Positions 15,490 to 23,880 of a DNA stretch of 28,061 nt are shown here, piece by piece. This DNA comes from Firmicutes bacterium UBA5010 (GTDB taxonomy: Bacteria > Bacillota > Clostridia > Tissierellales > Sedimentibacteraceae). How positions within the stretch are numbered: the stretch's first letter is position 1; each line of letters begins with the position of its first letter. Position numbers and translations under genes: made by a program. Below the pieces are notes generated by a model. It saw only the letters and a list, made by a program, of their open reading frames with translations. It ran no database searches and was not told the origin of the DNA. Location: contig DGYI01000003.1 of NCBI GenBank assembly GCA_002396645.1, positions 14,419-42,479 of the forward strand. The letters run 5' to 3'.

Positions 15490-16891
15490 AGATTTAAGCT
15501 ATAATGGTGTAATGAGCAGAAAATCTGAAATAATGAAAAAAGCAATAGGAATCGACTATTCTTTATTTGAAAGCGGGACTATTGCATTTGATTATGAAAG
15601 AATGATGCGTGAAACCGGATACACTCTCGAAGAGATGCAGGAAATTCAGAAAACAGTTAATGTGGGAAACACGCCTATATTAGAGCTCAAAAACCTTACT
15701 GCTCTTGCAAGAAAAATTGCTCCGGCAGGCAAGGGTGCCAGAATATTTATAAAAGACGAGGCAGCCAATCCATCGGGAAGCTTCAAGGTAAGACGTGCGG
15801 CAAATGCCGTGTATCATGCAAAAAAATTAGGATATAAAGGTGTTATAGCGGCTACAAGCGGTAATTACGGAGCAGCGGTAGCTCAACAGGCAGCTGCAGC
15901 CGGACTTAAATGTATAATAGTTCAAGAGTGCTACGACTCCAAAGGAGTAGGTCAGCCTGAAATAATAGAAAAGGCAAGAAAATGTGAAGCCTTGGGAGCA
16001 GAAGTTATTCAGCTGACAGTAGGACCTGAGTTATTCTATACATTCTTGCTGCTGCTGGAAGATACAGGATACTTTAATGCTTCTTTATATACGCCGTTTG
16101 GTATAGCGGGTGTGGAAACATTAGGATATGAAATTGCAATACAGTTCAGAGAAAAATACGGTAAGGACCCTGATGCGGTTGTATGTACAAACGCAGGCGG
16201 AGGAAATCTTACAGGAACAGCCAGAGGACTTATAAAAGCAGGCTCTTCGGCGCAGATTATAGGAGCCAGCGTAAACCTTAAAGGCTTACACATGGCATCA
16301 GATGAGCAATTTAATAAAAAATCCTTTACTACAGGACATACAGGTTTTGGAATGCCGTTTACTACATGGCCTGACAGATCTGACGTACCTCGTTCGGCAG
16401 CCAGACCATTAAGATATATAGACAGATATGTGACAATTAATCAAGGTGAAGTGTTCTATATAACCGAGGTTTTAGCAAGTCTTGAGGGAGAAGAAAAAGG
16501 ACCTGCGGGAAATACATCTTTAGCGGCAGCATTTGCGCTTGCTCAGGAGATGGATAAAGATCAGATGATAGTTGTGCAGGAAACAGAGTATACAGGTGCA
16601 GGAAAGCATATTCAGCCTCAGCTGTCATTTGCAAGAGATAATGGAATAGATATATTCTTCGGAGATCCTCGTGAGGAGATTCCGGGAAAAAATATAATAT
16701 TGCCTTCTCATCCATCTATGATTAAGGCTGTAGATGTAGACCTTAACAAGATTAGAATATCACATATAAAAAATGCCTTGGCAACATACAATATCAAGGC
16801 AGATGAAGTTTGCGACTCAGATATGGCATTTTTGGCAAAAGAAACAAAAACTGATGTAAATTTCGTTAAAGAAGTTTTAAGTACATTATAA
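15482..16891 (+). CDS. ortB: 2-Amino-4-oxopentanoate thiolase, beta (PLP) subunit
   Basis: The ~470-residue catalytic subunit, a fold-type II (threonine-synthase-like) PLP enzyme. The PLP lysine lies in NPSGSFKVRRAANAV; ATSGNYGAAVAQQAAAAG and the phosphate-binding glycine loop TNAGGGNLTGTARG follow. I favour TTG 15482, because GGGGGTGAT (15470-15478) lies at the right distance as a ribosome site and itself sits inside the end of ortA. ATG 15476 (two residues longer) has almost no spacer to that site, and ATG 15512 would remove the conserved-looking DLSYNGVM region. The start is therefore uncertain by a few codons; the product is not. Confidence 0.94.
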   Translation: MSRDLSYNGVMSRKSEIMKKAIGIDYSLFESGTIAFDYERMMRETGYTLEEMQEIQKTVNVGNTPILELKNLTALARKIAPAGKGARIFIKDEAANPSGSFKVRRAANAVYHAKKLGYKGVIAATSGNYGAAVAQQAAAAGLKCIIVQECYDSKGVGQPEIIEKARKCEALGAEVIQLTVGPELFYTFLLLLEDTGYFNASLYTPFGIAGVETLGYEIAIQFREKYGKDPDAVVCTNAGGGNLTGTARGLIKAGSSAQIIGASVNLKGLHMASDEQFNKKSFTTGHTGFGMPFTTWPDRSDVPRSAARPLRYIDRYVTINQGEVFYITEVLASLEGEEKGPAGNTSLAAAFALAQEMDKDQMIVVQETEYTGAGKHIQPQLSFARDNGIDIFFGDPREEIPGKNIILPSHPSMIKAVDVDLNKIRISHIKNALATYNIKADEVCDSDMAFLAKETKTDVNFVKEVLSTL

Positions 16892-16933
16892 GCTCATGTA
16901 CAAATAATTGCACGAGCATAAGGCGAATTCGCC
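16892..16933 (+). repeat. Two small hairpins between ortB and oraS
   Basis: GCTCATG (16892-16898) pairs with CACGAGC (16911-16917) with one mismatch, and GGCGAATTCGCC (16922-16933) is a perfect 12-base palindrome. The stems have no T tail. They may separate or stabilise message segments for the thiolase and mutase. Confidence 0.4.
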
Positions 16934-16953
16934 ATAGAATAGGGAGGAAAAAC

Positions 16954-17304
16954 ATGAAAAGAGCAGATGATTACGAACAAAGAAGACAGCATCTGGCTAA
17001 TTTGACAGATGAAGAGCTGGAAAAAAGATTTTGGGATTTAGCAGAGAAAGTTGTTGATCCGCTTCTTGAATTAGGAAAGAAGAATACAACTCCGGCAGTT
17101 GAAAGAAGTATTCTTTTAAGAATGGGCTTTTCAAGTATTGAAGTAAAGCCTATAATTGAAGGTGTTATGAATAAAGGTTTAATGCCTAAGGGAGCAGGAA
17201 ATGTAGTATGGAGATTATCAAAAAAACTCGGTATATCTGTACGTGAGGCAGGAGTTGCATTATCTGAAGGAAAACACTGGGACGAAGTTGATTCGTTATT
17301 TTAA
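16954..17304 (+). CDS. oraS: D-Ornithine 4,5-aminomutase, S subunit
   Basis: A 116-residue small subunit of the adenosylcobalamin- and PLP-dependent aminomutase that moves the delta-amino group of D-ornithine to C4. The sequence is recognisable through RADDYEQRRQHLANLTDEEL, KVVDPLLELGKKNTTPAVE and the C-terminal GKHWDEVDSLF. It is mainly helical and has no cofactor motif of its own, as expected for OraS. The ATG follows AGGGAGG; 13 bases separate it from oraE. Confidence 0.95.
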   Translation: MKRADDYEQRRQHLANLTDEELEKRFWDLAEKVVDPLLELGKKNTTPAVERSILLRMGFSSIEVKPIIEGVMNKGLMPKGAGNVVWRLSKKLGISVREAGVALSEGKHWDEVDSLF

Positions 17305-17317
17305 GGAGGGAAAATAG

Positions 17318-19510
17318 ATGCTTAATCCTAATGAAAAATTAGATATAAAAGAATTATTAAAAGATTTAGATAAATATGAACCAAGACGCCGAGGCTGGCA
17401 TTGGAGAGAAGGGCAATGTGAAAACAGAGTAGTAGGAGATTTTGAATTCCATGAGACCTCAGAAGGACTTAAAAACTACGTTCCGCTGCCTGGAAGCAGA
17501 GGCTTTGGATATATAGACCCGCAACCTGATTGTGTTATAACTACAGAAATTGCTTCGGGAAGATTTGAAGATGATATAAGACGTATGAGAATGGCAGCAT
17601 GGCATGGAGCCGACCACATAATGGTTATAAGAACAGCAGGTCAATCGCATATAGATTCCTTGCTTGAAGGAACTAACCAAGGTATCGGCGGTATTATGGT
17701 TACAAGAAAGCAGGTAAGAGCAAGCAGAAAAGCTCTTGATATGATAGAAGATGAAGTAGGTCGTCCTATAAACTTTCACTCATACATTTCAGGTGTTGCA
17801 GGTCCTGATATAGCGGTTATGTTTGCTGAAGAAGGAGTAAACGGAGCTCACCAAGATCCTCAATACAACGTTCTTTACAGAAACGTTAATATGGTAAGAA
17901 GCTTTGTTGACGCTTGTGAGGCTAAAAAAGTTATGGCATGGGCTGATATGCTTCAGATAGACGGAGCACACAATGCCAATGCAACAGCTATGAAGGCTTG
18001 GAAAGTAAGACCCGAGCTTATGGTACAGCATGCCATAAACAGTATATTTTCAAGAAAAGTTGGAATTAAGCCATCTAATATAGCATTGTCGACAGTTCCG
18101 CCTACAGCTCCGCCGGCACCGTGTATGAGATTGGACTTGCCTTACGCAGTTGCGCTTAGAGATTTGTTCAAAGATTACAAAATGAGAGCGCAGCAAAATA
18201 CTAAATATATGGAATCAGATATGAGAGAAGCATCTGTTACTCATACCTTGAACCTTATGATTTCAAGATTAACAAGCACAGATATTCAATCTACTATAAC
18301 TCCTGACGAGGGAAGAAACGTTCCGTGGCATTATAACAATATAGCTGCTATATCTACAGCTAAGCAGGCTTTAAACGGTATGGACGGCTTAAGAGAAATG
18401 GTTAAGCTTGACAGAGACGGAGTATTGGGAAGAGACGTAAGAGAATTGAAAGAAAGAGCAGTATTGTTCTTTGAAGAAATTCTTGAGGTTGGCGGATACT
18501 TCAATGCGGTTGAGCAAGGCTTCTTCGTTGACAGCGGATACTATCCTGAGAGAAACGGCGATGGTATTGCAAGAGAAATCGATGGAGGTATAGGAGTAGG
18601 ATATATATTTGAAAGAGACGAAGATTACTTTGCACCTGTTTCAGTACACTACGGATATAACAATATACCTGAAGAATTTGCCAAGGCAAGTGATGCTATA
18701 GGCGGAGATACATTTGAAGATCGTTCAAAGATAGTTTATATAGACGAATTGGATGAAAATGATAATGTTAATACAAGACTTGCAGAAACAGAAAAATACT
18801 ACAATACAAACATAACAAAACCTGAGGTTGAATGGAGAGCAGACGGAATTGTTTGTACGACTATATTCTTACCGCTTGATGAAAGAACAGCAGAATTTGC
18901 AGCAATTAAATGCGGTGAAAAAATGGGTCTTGAAGATGTAACAGTTGTTCATAAGCAAGGTATACATCCATGTGAAGGAACACTTGTTGAAATTAAAGGA
19001 AAAGTTAAATTTGATATAGATATTACAGAGTTAGTAATTCCTGAAAAGATAGAAGTTTTATCACCTGAAGAAATAAGAGCTGATATACAAGAAAAACCTA
19101 TGTTTGTAGTTGCAGCTACAGTAGGCGAAGACGAACACTCTGTTGGTCTAAAAGAAACACTTGATATCAAGCACGGAGGAATTGAAGGCTTTGGTATAAA
19201 ATACTCATACCTTGGAACATCATGCCCTGTTGAAAAGCTTGTTGATGCGGCTATTGAGACAAATGCTGATGCAATACTTGTAAGTACAATAATAACGCAT
19301 GATGATGTTCATACAAAGAACATGAGAAAAATACATGAGCTTTGTGTGGAAAAAGGTATCAGAGATAAAATAATGATTATCTGCGGAGGCACTCAGGTTA
19401 CTAATGAAATAGCTGTTGAAGCAGGTATGGATGCAGGATTCGGAAGAGGCTCACATGGTATAGATGCAGCGAGTTTCCTGGTAAAGAAAAGAAGGGAAAT
19501 GAATAAATAA
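17318..19510 (+). CDS. oraE: D-Ornithine 4,5-aminomutase, E subunit (B12 and PLP binding)
   Basis: The 730-residue catalytic subunit (EC 5.4.3.5). The first ~590 residues form the TIM-barrel substrate/PLP region. The Rossmann cobalamin domain occupies about 595-730, with DEHSVGLKETLDIKHGG carrying the cobalt-ligand His607 and the PLP-lysine Lys618. Their 11-residue spacing is the same as that described for the characterised clostridial enzyme (His618/Lys629). SYLGTSCPVEKLVDAA and IICGGTQVTNEIAVEAGMDA complete the B12 fold. Length is typical and the reading frame intact. It overlaps the next gene by one base (TAATG), implying coupling to the putative reactivating factor. Confidence 0.97.
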   Translation: MLNPNEKLDIKELLKDLDKYEPRRRGWHWREGQCENRVVGDFEFHETSEGLKNYVPLPGSRGFGYIDPQPDCVITTEIASGRFEDDIRRMRMAAWHGADHIMVIRTAGQSHIDSLLEGTNQGIGGIMVTRKQVRASRKALDMIEDEVGRPINFHSYISGVAGPDIAVMFAEEGVNGAHQDPQYNVLYRNVNMVRSFVDACEAKKVMAWADMLQIDGAHNANATAMKAWKVRPELMVQHAINSIFSRKVGIKPSNIALSTVPPTAPPAPCMRLDLPYAVALRDLFKDYKMRAQQNTKYMESDMREASVTHTLNLMISRLTSTDIQSTITPDEGRNVPWHYNNIAAISTAKQALNGMDGLREMVKLDRDGVLGRDVRELKERAVLFFEEILEVGGYFNAVEQGFFVDSGYYPERNGDGIAREIDGGIGVGYIFERDEDYFAPVSVHYGYNNIPEEFAKASDAIGGDTFEDRSKIVYIDELDENDNVNTRLAETEKYYNTNITKPEVEWRADGIVCTTIFLPLDERTAEFAAIKCGEKMGLEDVTVVHKQGIHPCEGTLVEIKGKVKFDIDITELVIPEKIEVLSPEEIRADIQEKPMFVVAATVGEDEHSVGLKETLDIKHGGIEGFGIKYSYLGTSCPVEKLVDAAIETNADAILVSTIITHDDVHTKNMRKIHELCVEKGIRDKIMIICGGTQVTNEIAVEAGMDAGFGRGSHGIDAASFLVKKRREMNK

Positions 19511-20862
19511 TGCACATTAATGTATTGGTAGCCGAAATCGGAAGCACCACTACAGTAGTAAATGCATTCAATGGAATAGGCTCACCTTGCCCGAGTTTTG
19601 TCGGGCAAGGTCAAGCCCCTACATCAGTTTTAGAAGGCGATGTAACCGTAGGACTTAATGGTGCAATAGAGGACCTGAAAAATAATATTGCTGCCGACGA
19701 GTTGACATGGGATGATATGTTAGCTACAAGTAGTGCTGCTGGCGGTTTAAAAATGACCGTTCATGGTCTTGTATATGATATGACTGTTCGCGCGGCAAAA
19801 GAAGCAGCTCTCGGAGCCGGTGGTATCATAAAAATGATTACTTCTGGAAGACTCAGAAGATTGGATTTAAAAAAGATACAGGAAGTTAATCCGAATATAA
19901 TACTTGTTGCAGGCGGTGTTGATTATGGTGAAAGAGAAACAGCGCTTAATAACATGGAAATGATTTTATCAATGGGGCTTAAAACTCCGATAATTTATGC
20001 AGGAAATATTGAGAATCAAGAAGAAATAAAGCTGATGTGCGAAGAAGCTGATGTGCAGCTTTACATAGTAGAAAATGTGTATCCTAAAATCGATACACTT
20101 GTTGTTGAACCTACGAGAAAAGTTATTCAGGATGCCTTTGAGGAGCATATAATACATGCGCCGGGAATGTCTACAGTGAGAGATTTAGTTAAGGGACCGA
20201 TTATTCCGACACCGGGAGCAGTCATGGAAGCAGCTAAGTTATTAAAGGAAGAATTGGGAGATTTAGTTATATTTGACGTAGGAGGAGCAACTACAGATGT
20301 TCATTCCGTGACAGAGGGTACGGAGGAAATCGGTATGATACTGATAAGTCCTGAGCCTGAAGCTAAAAGAACAGTTGAAGGTGACCTCGGAGTATATGTT
20401 AATGCAAATCACGTTATTGAAAAAATAGGAGTTGAAGAATTAAAAAAAGAGTTTCCTGATTTAGATGAAATTCTTTCAAGCTATAATGCAATTCCTAAAA
20501 ATGACAGAGAAAGAAAGTTTGTAGAAAGGTTGACTGAGGAAGCTGTTTTGAGCTCACTGGAAAGACATGCGGGAACAATGCGTAATTTGTACGGTACTAC
20601 CGGCAAAAAAACAGTTGCCGAAGGAAAAGATCTGACTGCCATAAAATATATTATAGGAACAGGCGGAGCTTTGACAAGGCTTCCGAACAGAGAAAAGATA
20701 TTAAAAAAGGTATGCGGTTATTCTAAAGGATTGGAACTTTACCCTACTGTAAATGCTAAAGTGCTGATAGATAATGACTATATTTTCGCTTCGCTTGGTG
20801 TTTTATCTAAGAAATATCCTGAAGATGCGCTCTTATTAATGAAAAAAAGTTTAAGATTATAA
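19510..20862 (+). CDS. GlmL/MutL-family protein of the ornithine cluster (putative B12-mutase reactivating factor)
   Basis: A 450-residue protein of the GlmL/MutL family (ASKHA-type fold): LVAEIGSTTTVVNAF is the first phosphate loop, VIFDVGGATTDVHSV (about 252-266) the second, and KYIIGTGGALTRLPN (about 377-391) the adenosine motif. It is found in ornithine clusters and next to glutamate mutase genes. The ATPase-like fold suggests that it exchanges damaged cobalamin or maintains the mutase, but that function is inferred. The start overlaps the oraE stop by one base, consistent with partnership. No clear ribosome site precedes its ATG, so coupling may be needed. A GC-rich hairpin lies inside codons 26-34. 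Confidence 0.88.
   Translation: MHINVLVAEIGSTTTVVNAFNGIGSPCPSFVGQGQAPTSVLEGDVTVGLNGAIEDLKNNIAADELTWDDMLATSSAAGGLKMTVHGLVYDMTVRAAKEAALGAGGIIKMITSGRLRRLDLKKIQEVNPNIILVAGGVDYGERETALNNMEMILSMGLKTPIIYAGNIENQEEIKLMCEEADVQLYIVENVYPKIDTLVVEPTRKVIQDAFEEHIIHAPGMSTVRDLVKGPIIPTPGAVMEAAKLLKEELGDLVIFDVGGATTDVHSVTEGTEEIGMILISPEPEAKRTVEGDLGVYVNANHVIEKIGVEELKKEFPDLDEILSSYNAIPKNDRERKFVERLTEEAVLSSLERHAGTMRNLYGTTGKKTVAEGKDLTAIKYIIGTGGALTRLPNREKILKKVCGYSKGLELYPTVNAKVLIDNDYIFASLGVLSKKYPEDALLLMKKSLRL
19585..19610 (+). repeat. GC-rich hairpin inside the GlmL-like coding region
   Basis: CCTTGCCCGA (19585-19594) and TCGGGCAAGG (19601-19610) are a perfect 10-bp stem with loop GTTTTG, 75 bases after the start codon. 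It is much more GC-rich than the surrounding gene. It could slow ribosomes or limit expression of this accessory protein. Confidence 0.6.
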
Positions 20863-20937
20863 AAATACACGCAGACATTTTATATTAAGTGTCTCTTGTG
20901 TCTTAAACTATATTTGAGATTATGGAGGGAAAACAAT

Positions 20938-22008
20938 ATGTATCCAAGACTTAAAATAGACCTGAATAAAATTAAAAATAATTTAGATAAAATTACAAGC
21001 ATAGTAAATAAAGCCGACTGCTCTATCATGATTGTTACTAAGGTGGCATGTGCAGACAAAGAAATTGTTAAAATTGTTGAGCAAAATGATAGTGTAGATT
21101 TTTTTGCCGATTCAAGAATTGAAAATCTTGCAAGTATAACAAGCACTGCTAAGCAAAAAGTGCTTTTGAGGCTTCCAATGCTGAGTGATGTGGAAAGAGT
21201 GGTAAAATATTCTGATATAAGCTTAAATTCTGAAATAGAGACAATCAAAGCCTTGGATAAAGCGGCTTTAGCCGAAGGGCTTAAACATAAAATAATACTT
21301 ATGATAGACTTGGGAGATTTAAGAGAGGGCTTATATTATACTGATGAAGAAAAAATATATGATACTGTAAGAGAAATTTTAGAACTTCAAAATATAGAGT
21401 TATACGGAATAGGTGTCAATCTGACATGTTATGGAGCAATAATACCTCAAAATGAAAATTTATCAATTCTTGCTGATTTTGCAAGAAAAATTGAAGAAAA
21501 ATTCAATATTAAACTTCAAATTGTTTCAGGAGGAAATTCAAGCTCATTGCATTTGATAGAAAAAAATCAATTGCCTAAAGGGATAAATAATCTAAGAGTT
21601 GGTGAAGCATTTTATCTGGCGAATGAAACTGCTTATTGTGATAAAATAGAGGGCATGTATGACGATGCTTTGATACTTGAAGCTGAAATCATCGAGCTAA
21701 AAGAAAAGCCATCCTTGCCTGTAGGTGAGGCAGGAGTGGATGCTTTTGGACAAAAGCCTGTATATGAAGACAGAGGAATTATAAAAAGAGCTATATTATC
21801 AATAGGCAGACAAGACACTGACACAGATAGCTTAATTGCTTCAGACAGTAAAATAGATGTATTGGGAGCAAGCTCAGATCATATGATATTGGATGTAACA
21901 AATTCCGATACCGATTATAAGCTGGGAGATATTATATCCTTTAAATTAGGATATTCTGCAACACTTAAAGCTTTTACAAGCAAGTATGTTAACAAAGAAT
22001 ATGTATAA
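20938..22008 (+). CDS. orr: Ornithine racemase
   Basis: A 356-residue PLP enzyme of the alanine racemase N-terminal (fold type III) family. It interconverts L- and D-ornithine and so opens the oxidative branch. PRLKIDLNKIKNNLDKI at the N-terminus and Lys35 in IMIVTKVACAD mark the PLP site; IVSGGNSSSLHLI and GINNLRVGEAFYL are typical. I use ATG 20938, which follows TGGAGGGA; an in-frame start 14 codons upstream lacks a ribosome site. Length matches Orr rather than two-domain alanine racemases of similar size with a different C-terminus. It is the last gene of the cluster. No ornithine transporter or antiporter gene follows. Confidence 0.93.
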   Translation: MYPRLKIDLNKIKNNLDKITSIVNKADCSIMIVTKVACADKEIVKIVEQNDSVDFFADSRIENLASITSTAKQKVLLRLPMLSDVERVVKYSDISLNSEIETIKALDKAALAEGLKHKIILMIDLGDLREGLYYTDEEKIYDTVREILELQNIELYGIGVNLTCYGAIIPQNENLSILADFARKIEEKFNIKLQIVSGGNSSSLHLIEKNQLPKGINNLRVGEAFYLANETAYCDKIEGMYDDALILEAEIIELKEKPSLPVGEAGVDAFGQKPVYEDRGIIKRAILSIGRQDTDTDSLIASDSKIDVLGASSDHMILDVTNSDTDYKLGDIISFKLGYSATLKAFTSKYVNKEYV

Positions 22009-22022
22009 ATAATAAAAAGCAA

Positions 22023-22067
22023 AAGGCTGCTGATTTGGCATATAAATGATGTCGATTCAGCAGCCTT
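22023..22067 (+). terminator. Hairpin ending the ornithine operon
   Basis: AAGGCTGCTGA (22023-22033) pairs with TCAGCAGCCTT (22057-22067), a perfect 11-bp GC-containing stem, 14 bases after the orr stop. The T run behind it is poor (AGTTGTTATAATT), so termination may be partial and transcripts could enter the palindromic region beyond. Confidence 0.65.
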
Positions 22068-22190
22068 AGTTGTTATAATTAAAAATTTAAATAGAAAATT
22101 AACTTAGCTTTTTCAAATATAAAGGTTTGGAGAGTGAAAGCTTAGTAGAGTTTATTGCTTCGATATACTTTTGTTGTGAATTTAAAGTAT

Positions 22191-22301
22191 GGCAAACAAT
22201 ACAAGAAGTGTTTCTGACTCCGATCTCGAGATTTAGCTTGATTTAATTTAAGGATGCTAAATCTCGCTTAAGTCGCATAAACACTTCTTATATTGTTCGC
22301 C
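22191..22301. repeat. Branched hairpin, left copy (111 nt)
   Basis: A 23-base outer stem (22191-22213 with 22279-22301, two mismatches), a short internal region, then a perfect 11-bp inner stem CGAGATTTAGC (22227-22237) with GCTAAATCTCG (22256-22266) and an 18-base loop. The copy at 22592-22702 has identical dimensions and is inverted. Confidence 0.88.
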
Positions 22302-22313
22302 TTTCACAGCAGC

Positions 22314-22354
22314 GAAAGACAGAGAAAAATGGAAAAGATTTTTCCCTGTCTTTC
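22314..22354. repeat. Simple hairpin, left copy (41 nt)
   Basis: Seventeen-base arms (22314-22330, 22338-22354) with one mismatch and a 7-base loop GGAAAAG. It lies 12 bases after the left branched hairpin and matches the inverted hairpin at 22540-22580. Confidence 0.88.
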
Positions 22355-22403
22355 TTTGATATTGGCGAGTCTGTCTACTAAGCTTTCACGCATAGTTTGT
22401 TGG

Positions 22404-22513
22404 AATATCTACTTGAATAGATATTTATATATTTATAATAACCTTCTTATTGTAAAAGCTGGATAAGACAGCTTTTAAAGCAGCAAAGCTGCTATTTAGC
22501 TTGACTACAAGCT
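22404..22513. repeat. Central group of small hairpins
   Basis: Four perfect small stems lie in the middle of the palindrome: AATATCT/AGATATT (22404-22425), TAAAAGCTG/CAGCTTTTA (22453-22477), AGCAGC-AAA-GCTGCT (22479-22493) and AGCTTG-ACTA-CAAGCT (22498-22513). Confidence 0.7.
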
Positions 22514-22539
22514 GAGTAAACAAAGCTGCCAAAAACAAA

Positions 22540-22580
22540 GATAACCAAGGAAAAATCTTCTTCATTTTTCCTTGGTTATC
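22540..22580. repeat. Simple hairpin, right copy (41 nt)
   Basis: GATAACCAAGGAAAAAT (22540-22556) pairs perfectly over 17 bp with 22564-22580 around CTTCTTC. Against the left copy, four of the 17 pairs differ by changes on both strands of the stem. Confidence 0.9.
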
Positions 22581-22591
22581 GTCGCTAAGAA

Positions 22592-22702
22592 AGCGAGAAA
22601 TATAATAAAGTTTTATGTGACTTGAGCGGGGTTTAGCTTCCCTAAATTAAATCAGGCTAAATCTCGCGAACGGAATCAGAAAACTTTATTATATTTCTTG
22701 CT
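22592..22702. repeat. Branched hairpin, right copy (111 nt)
   Basis: A 23-base outer stem (22592-22614 with 22680-22702, one G-U) and a 12-bp inner stem (22626-22637 with 22656-22667, two G-U) around an 18-base loop. The reverse complement of this loop matches the left copy's loop at 15 of 18 positions. Confidence 0.9.
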
Positions 22703-22801
22703 AAACCTAGATTCGTAACAAAAGTATATCTAAGCAATGGCACTTGCTAAATTTCCCAAACTTCACACAAGTCTGCAGTGTTGCTAAGTTAAATTCCCAT
22801 T

Positions 22802-23677
22802 TTACTCTATATTTCTTTTCAACAAATCATTAAAATTAATCTCACTGGCAAACAGCGCAATTACTATCAATACTGCTCCGAAAATTCCCTTGACTCCCAG
22901 AGTCTCTCCCAGAAGTATCCATGACATCAATACTCCGAATACAGGCTCAAGAGTAAATATAATTGAAATTTGCATAGGTTTTATAAATTTTTGGGCTTTT
23001 GTCTGCATGTAGAAGGCAAAGCATGTGCAAAACAATGCTAAAAACAATAATGCCAATATACTTTTTGATGTTGCCATAGCAGGAAAAGGCTCGAAAATCA
23101 CAGCTGCTATAAATCCGTATATTGAAACAAAGAACATTTCCAATACAGTGAGCAAACTTGTATCGCTATCCTTTATAAAAATTTCCGTTAATATTATCTG
23201 AACAGCAAATGAAAAGCTGCTTCCTAAACAAATCAGATCCCCTATGTTAAAACTTGTACTGCCTGAAAATGAGACAAGATATAATCCTACAAGGCATATA
23301 ATTACACATACTATTGACTTAGCCTTAATTTTTTGCTTTAAAACCAGCATAGATAAAAACGGTACTATTAATACCGATAAGCAGCAATAAAAAGAAGCAT
23401 TGATTGATGTTGTGTATTGCATTCCGAAATTAGCAAAGAAAAATACGAAAAACAAAGGTATTGATAAAATAAAGCTGTTTTTAAGCAGTTTTTTATCTAT
23501 ACTTTTCAATTTTTTAAATACCAAAAGCCCTAAAACTATCGAGGCAATTAAAAATCTAAAGCCAATTTGATATAAAGGCCCTATGCTCTCACTGGCATAA
23601 TTTATTAAAGGAAAGCCTGTTCCCCAAAACATTACAACAAAAACTAATCCGATAATCCCAAGTTTATTCTTATCCAT
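22802..23677 (-). CDS. DMT-superfamily (EamA) transporter
   Basis: A 291-residue integral membrane protein with about ten hydrophobic helices in two EamA repeats. The first begins VFVVMFWGTGFPLINYASES, and the second includes the usual conserved proline-glutamate segment IFTLEPVFGVLMSWILLGET before the last helices. Members export amino acids, their derivatives or other metabolites; the substrate here is not predictable. The stop codon is only 10 bases from the edge of the giant palindrome. The start ATG 23677 lacks an obvious AGGAGG, so translation may be weak or the start misjudged. Confidence 0.9.
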   Translation of the reverse strand: MDKNKLGIIGLVFVVMFWGTGFPLINYASESIGPLYQIGFRFLIASIVLGLLVFKKLKSIDKKLLKNSFILSIPLFFVFFFANFGMQYTTSINASFYCCLSVLIVPFLSMLVLKQKIKAKSIVCVIICLVGLYLVSFSGSTSFNIGDLICLGSSFSFAVQIILTEIFIKDSDTSLLTVLEMFFVSIYGFIAAVIFEPFPAMATSKSILALLFLALFCTCFAFYMQTKAQKFIKPMQISIIFTLEPVFGVLMSWILLGETLGVKGIFGAVLIVIALFASEINFNDLLKRNIE

Positions 23678-23880
23678 AAATATATTTATGCACCAATTTC
23701 ACAAAAAATTGTGCAATCAGCACCTGCTTTCTTAATTATTTTCAATTTATTTTAATCCTGTTTTTTCGCTATTTTGTACTGATAATAGTTTACTATAAAA
23801 AAATATACATAGCAATATAAATAAGTTTTTGATATAATATTTATAGCATATTTTAAGAAATAATTTTTATGGAGGGTTTT

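Larger units (their letters stand above)
22099..22792. repeat. Giant nested palindrome (about 694 bp) with no coding capacity
   Basis: The whole gap between convergent orr and the DMT gene is a symmetrical inverted structure centred near 22446. Outer arms TTAACTTAGC (22099-22108) match GCTAAGTTAA (22783-22792). A 28-base arm at 22154-22181 pairs with 22711-22738, with 25 Watson-Crick pairs, two G-U and one mismatch. Inside each half lie a 111-nt branched hairpin and a 41-nt hairpin, inverted with respect to the other half. A second perfect 16-bp pair, GTGAAAGCTTAGTAGA (22134-22149) with 22374-22389, closes the left half alone, so two foldings compete. No reading frame of note was found. Origin as two inverted copies of a ~260-bp palindromic element is likely. 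I know no named family for it. Confidence 0.9.

Noticed and set aside
17459..18689. Antisense frames opposite oraE and similar frames opposite ord, dxr and the GlmL-like gene
   Set aside because: They lack ribosome sites and family resemblance and lie wholly inside well-supported genes, so they are coding shadows.
19585..19630. Insertion of a dispersed palindromic repeat into the GlmL-like gene
   Set aside because: The segment encodes FVGQGQAPTSVL, which appears to be part of the normal family sequence at the expected place, so an insertion is not needed to explain it.
22009..22801. CRISPR array or a degenerate transposase
   Set aside because: Repeats are inverted and nested, not direct with spacers, and no reading frame of useful length exists on either strand.
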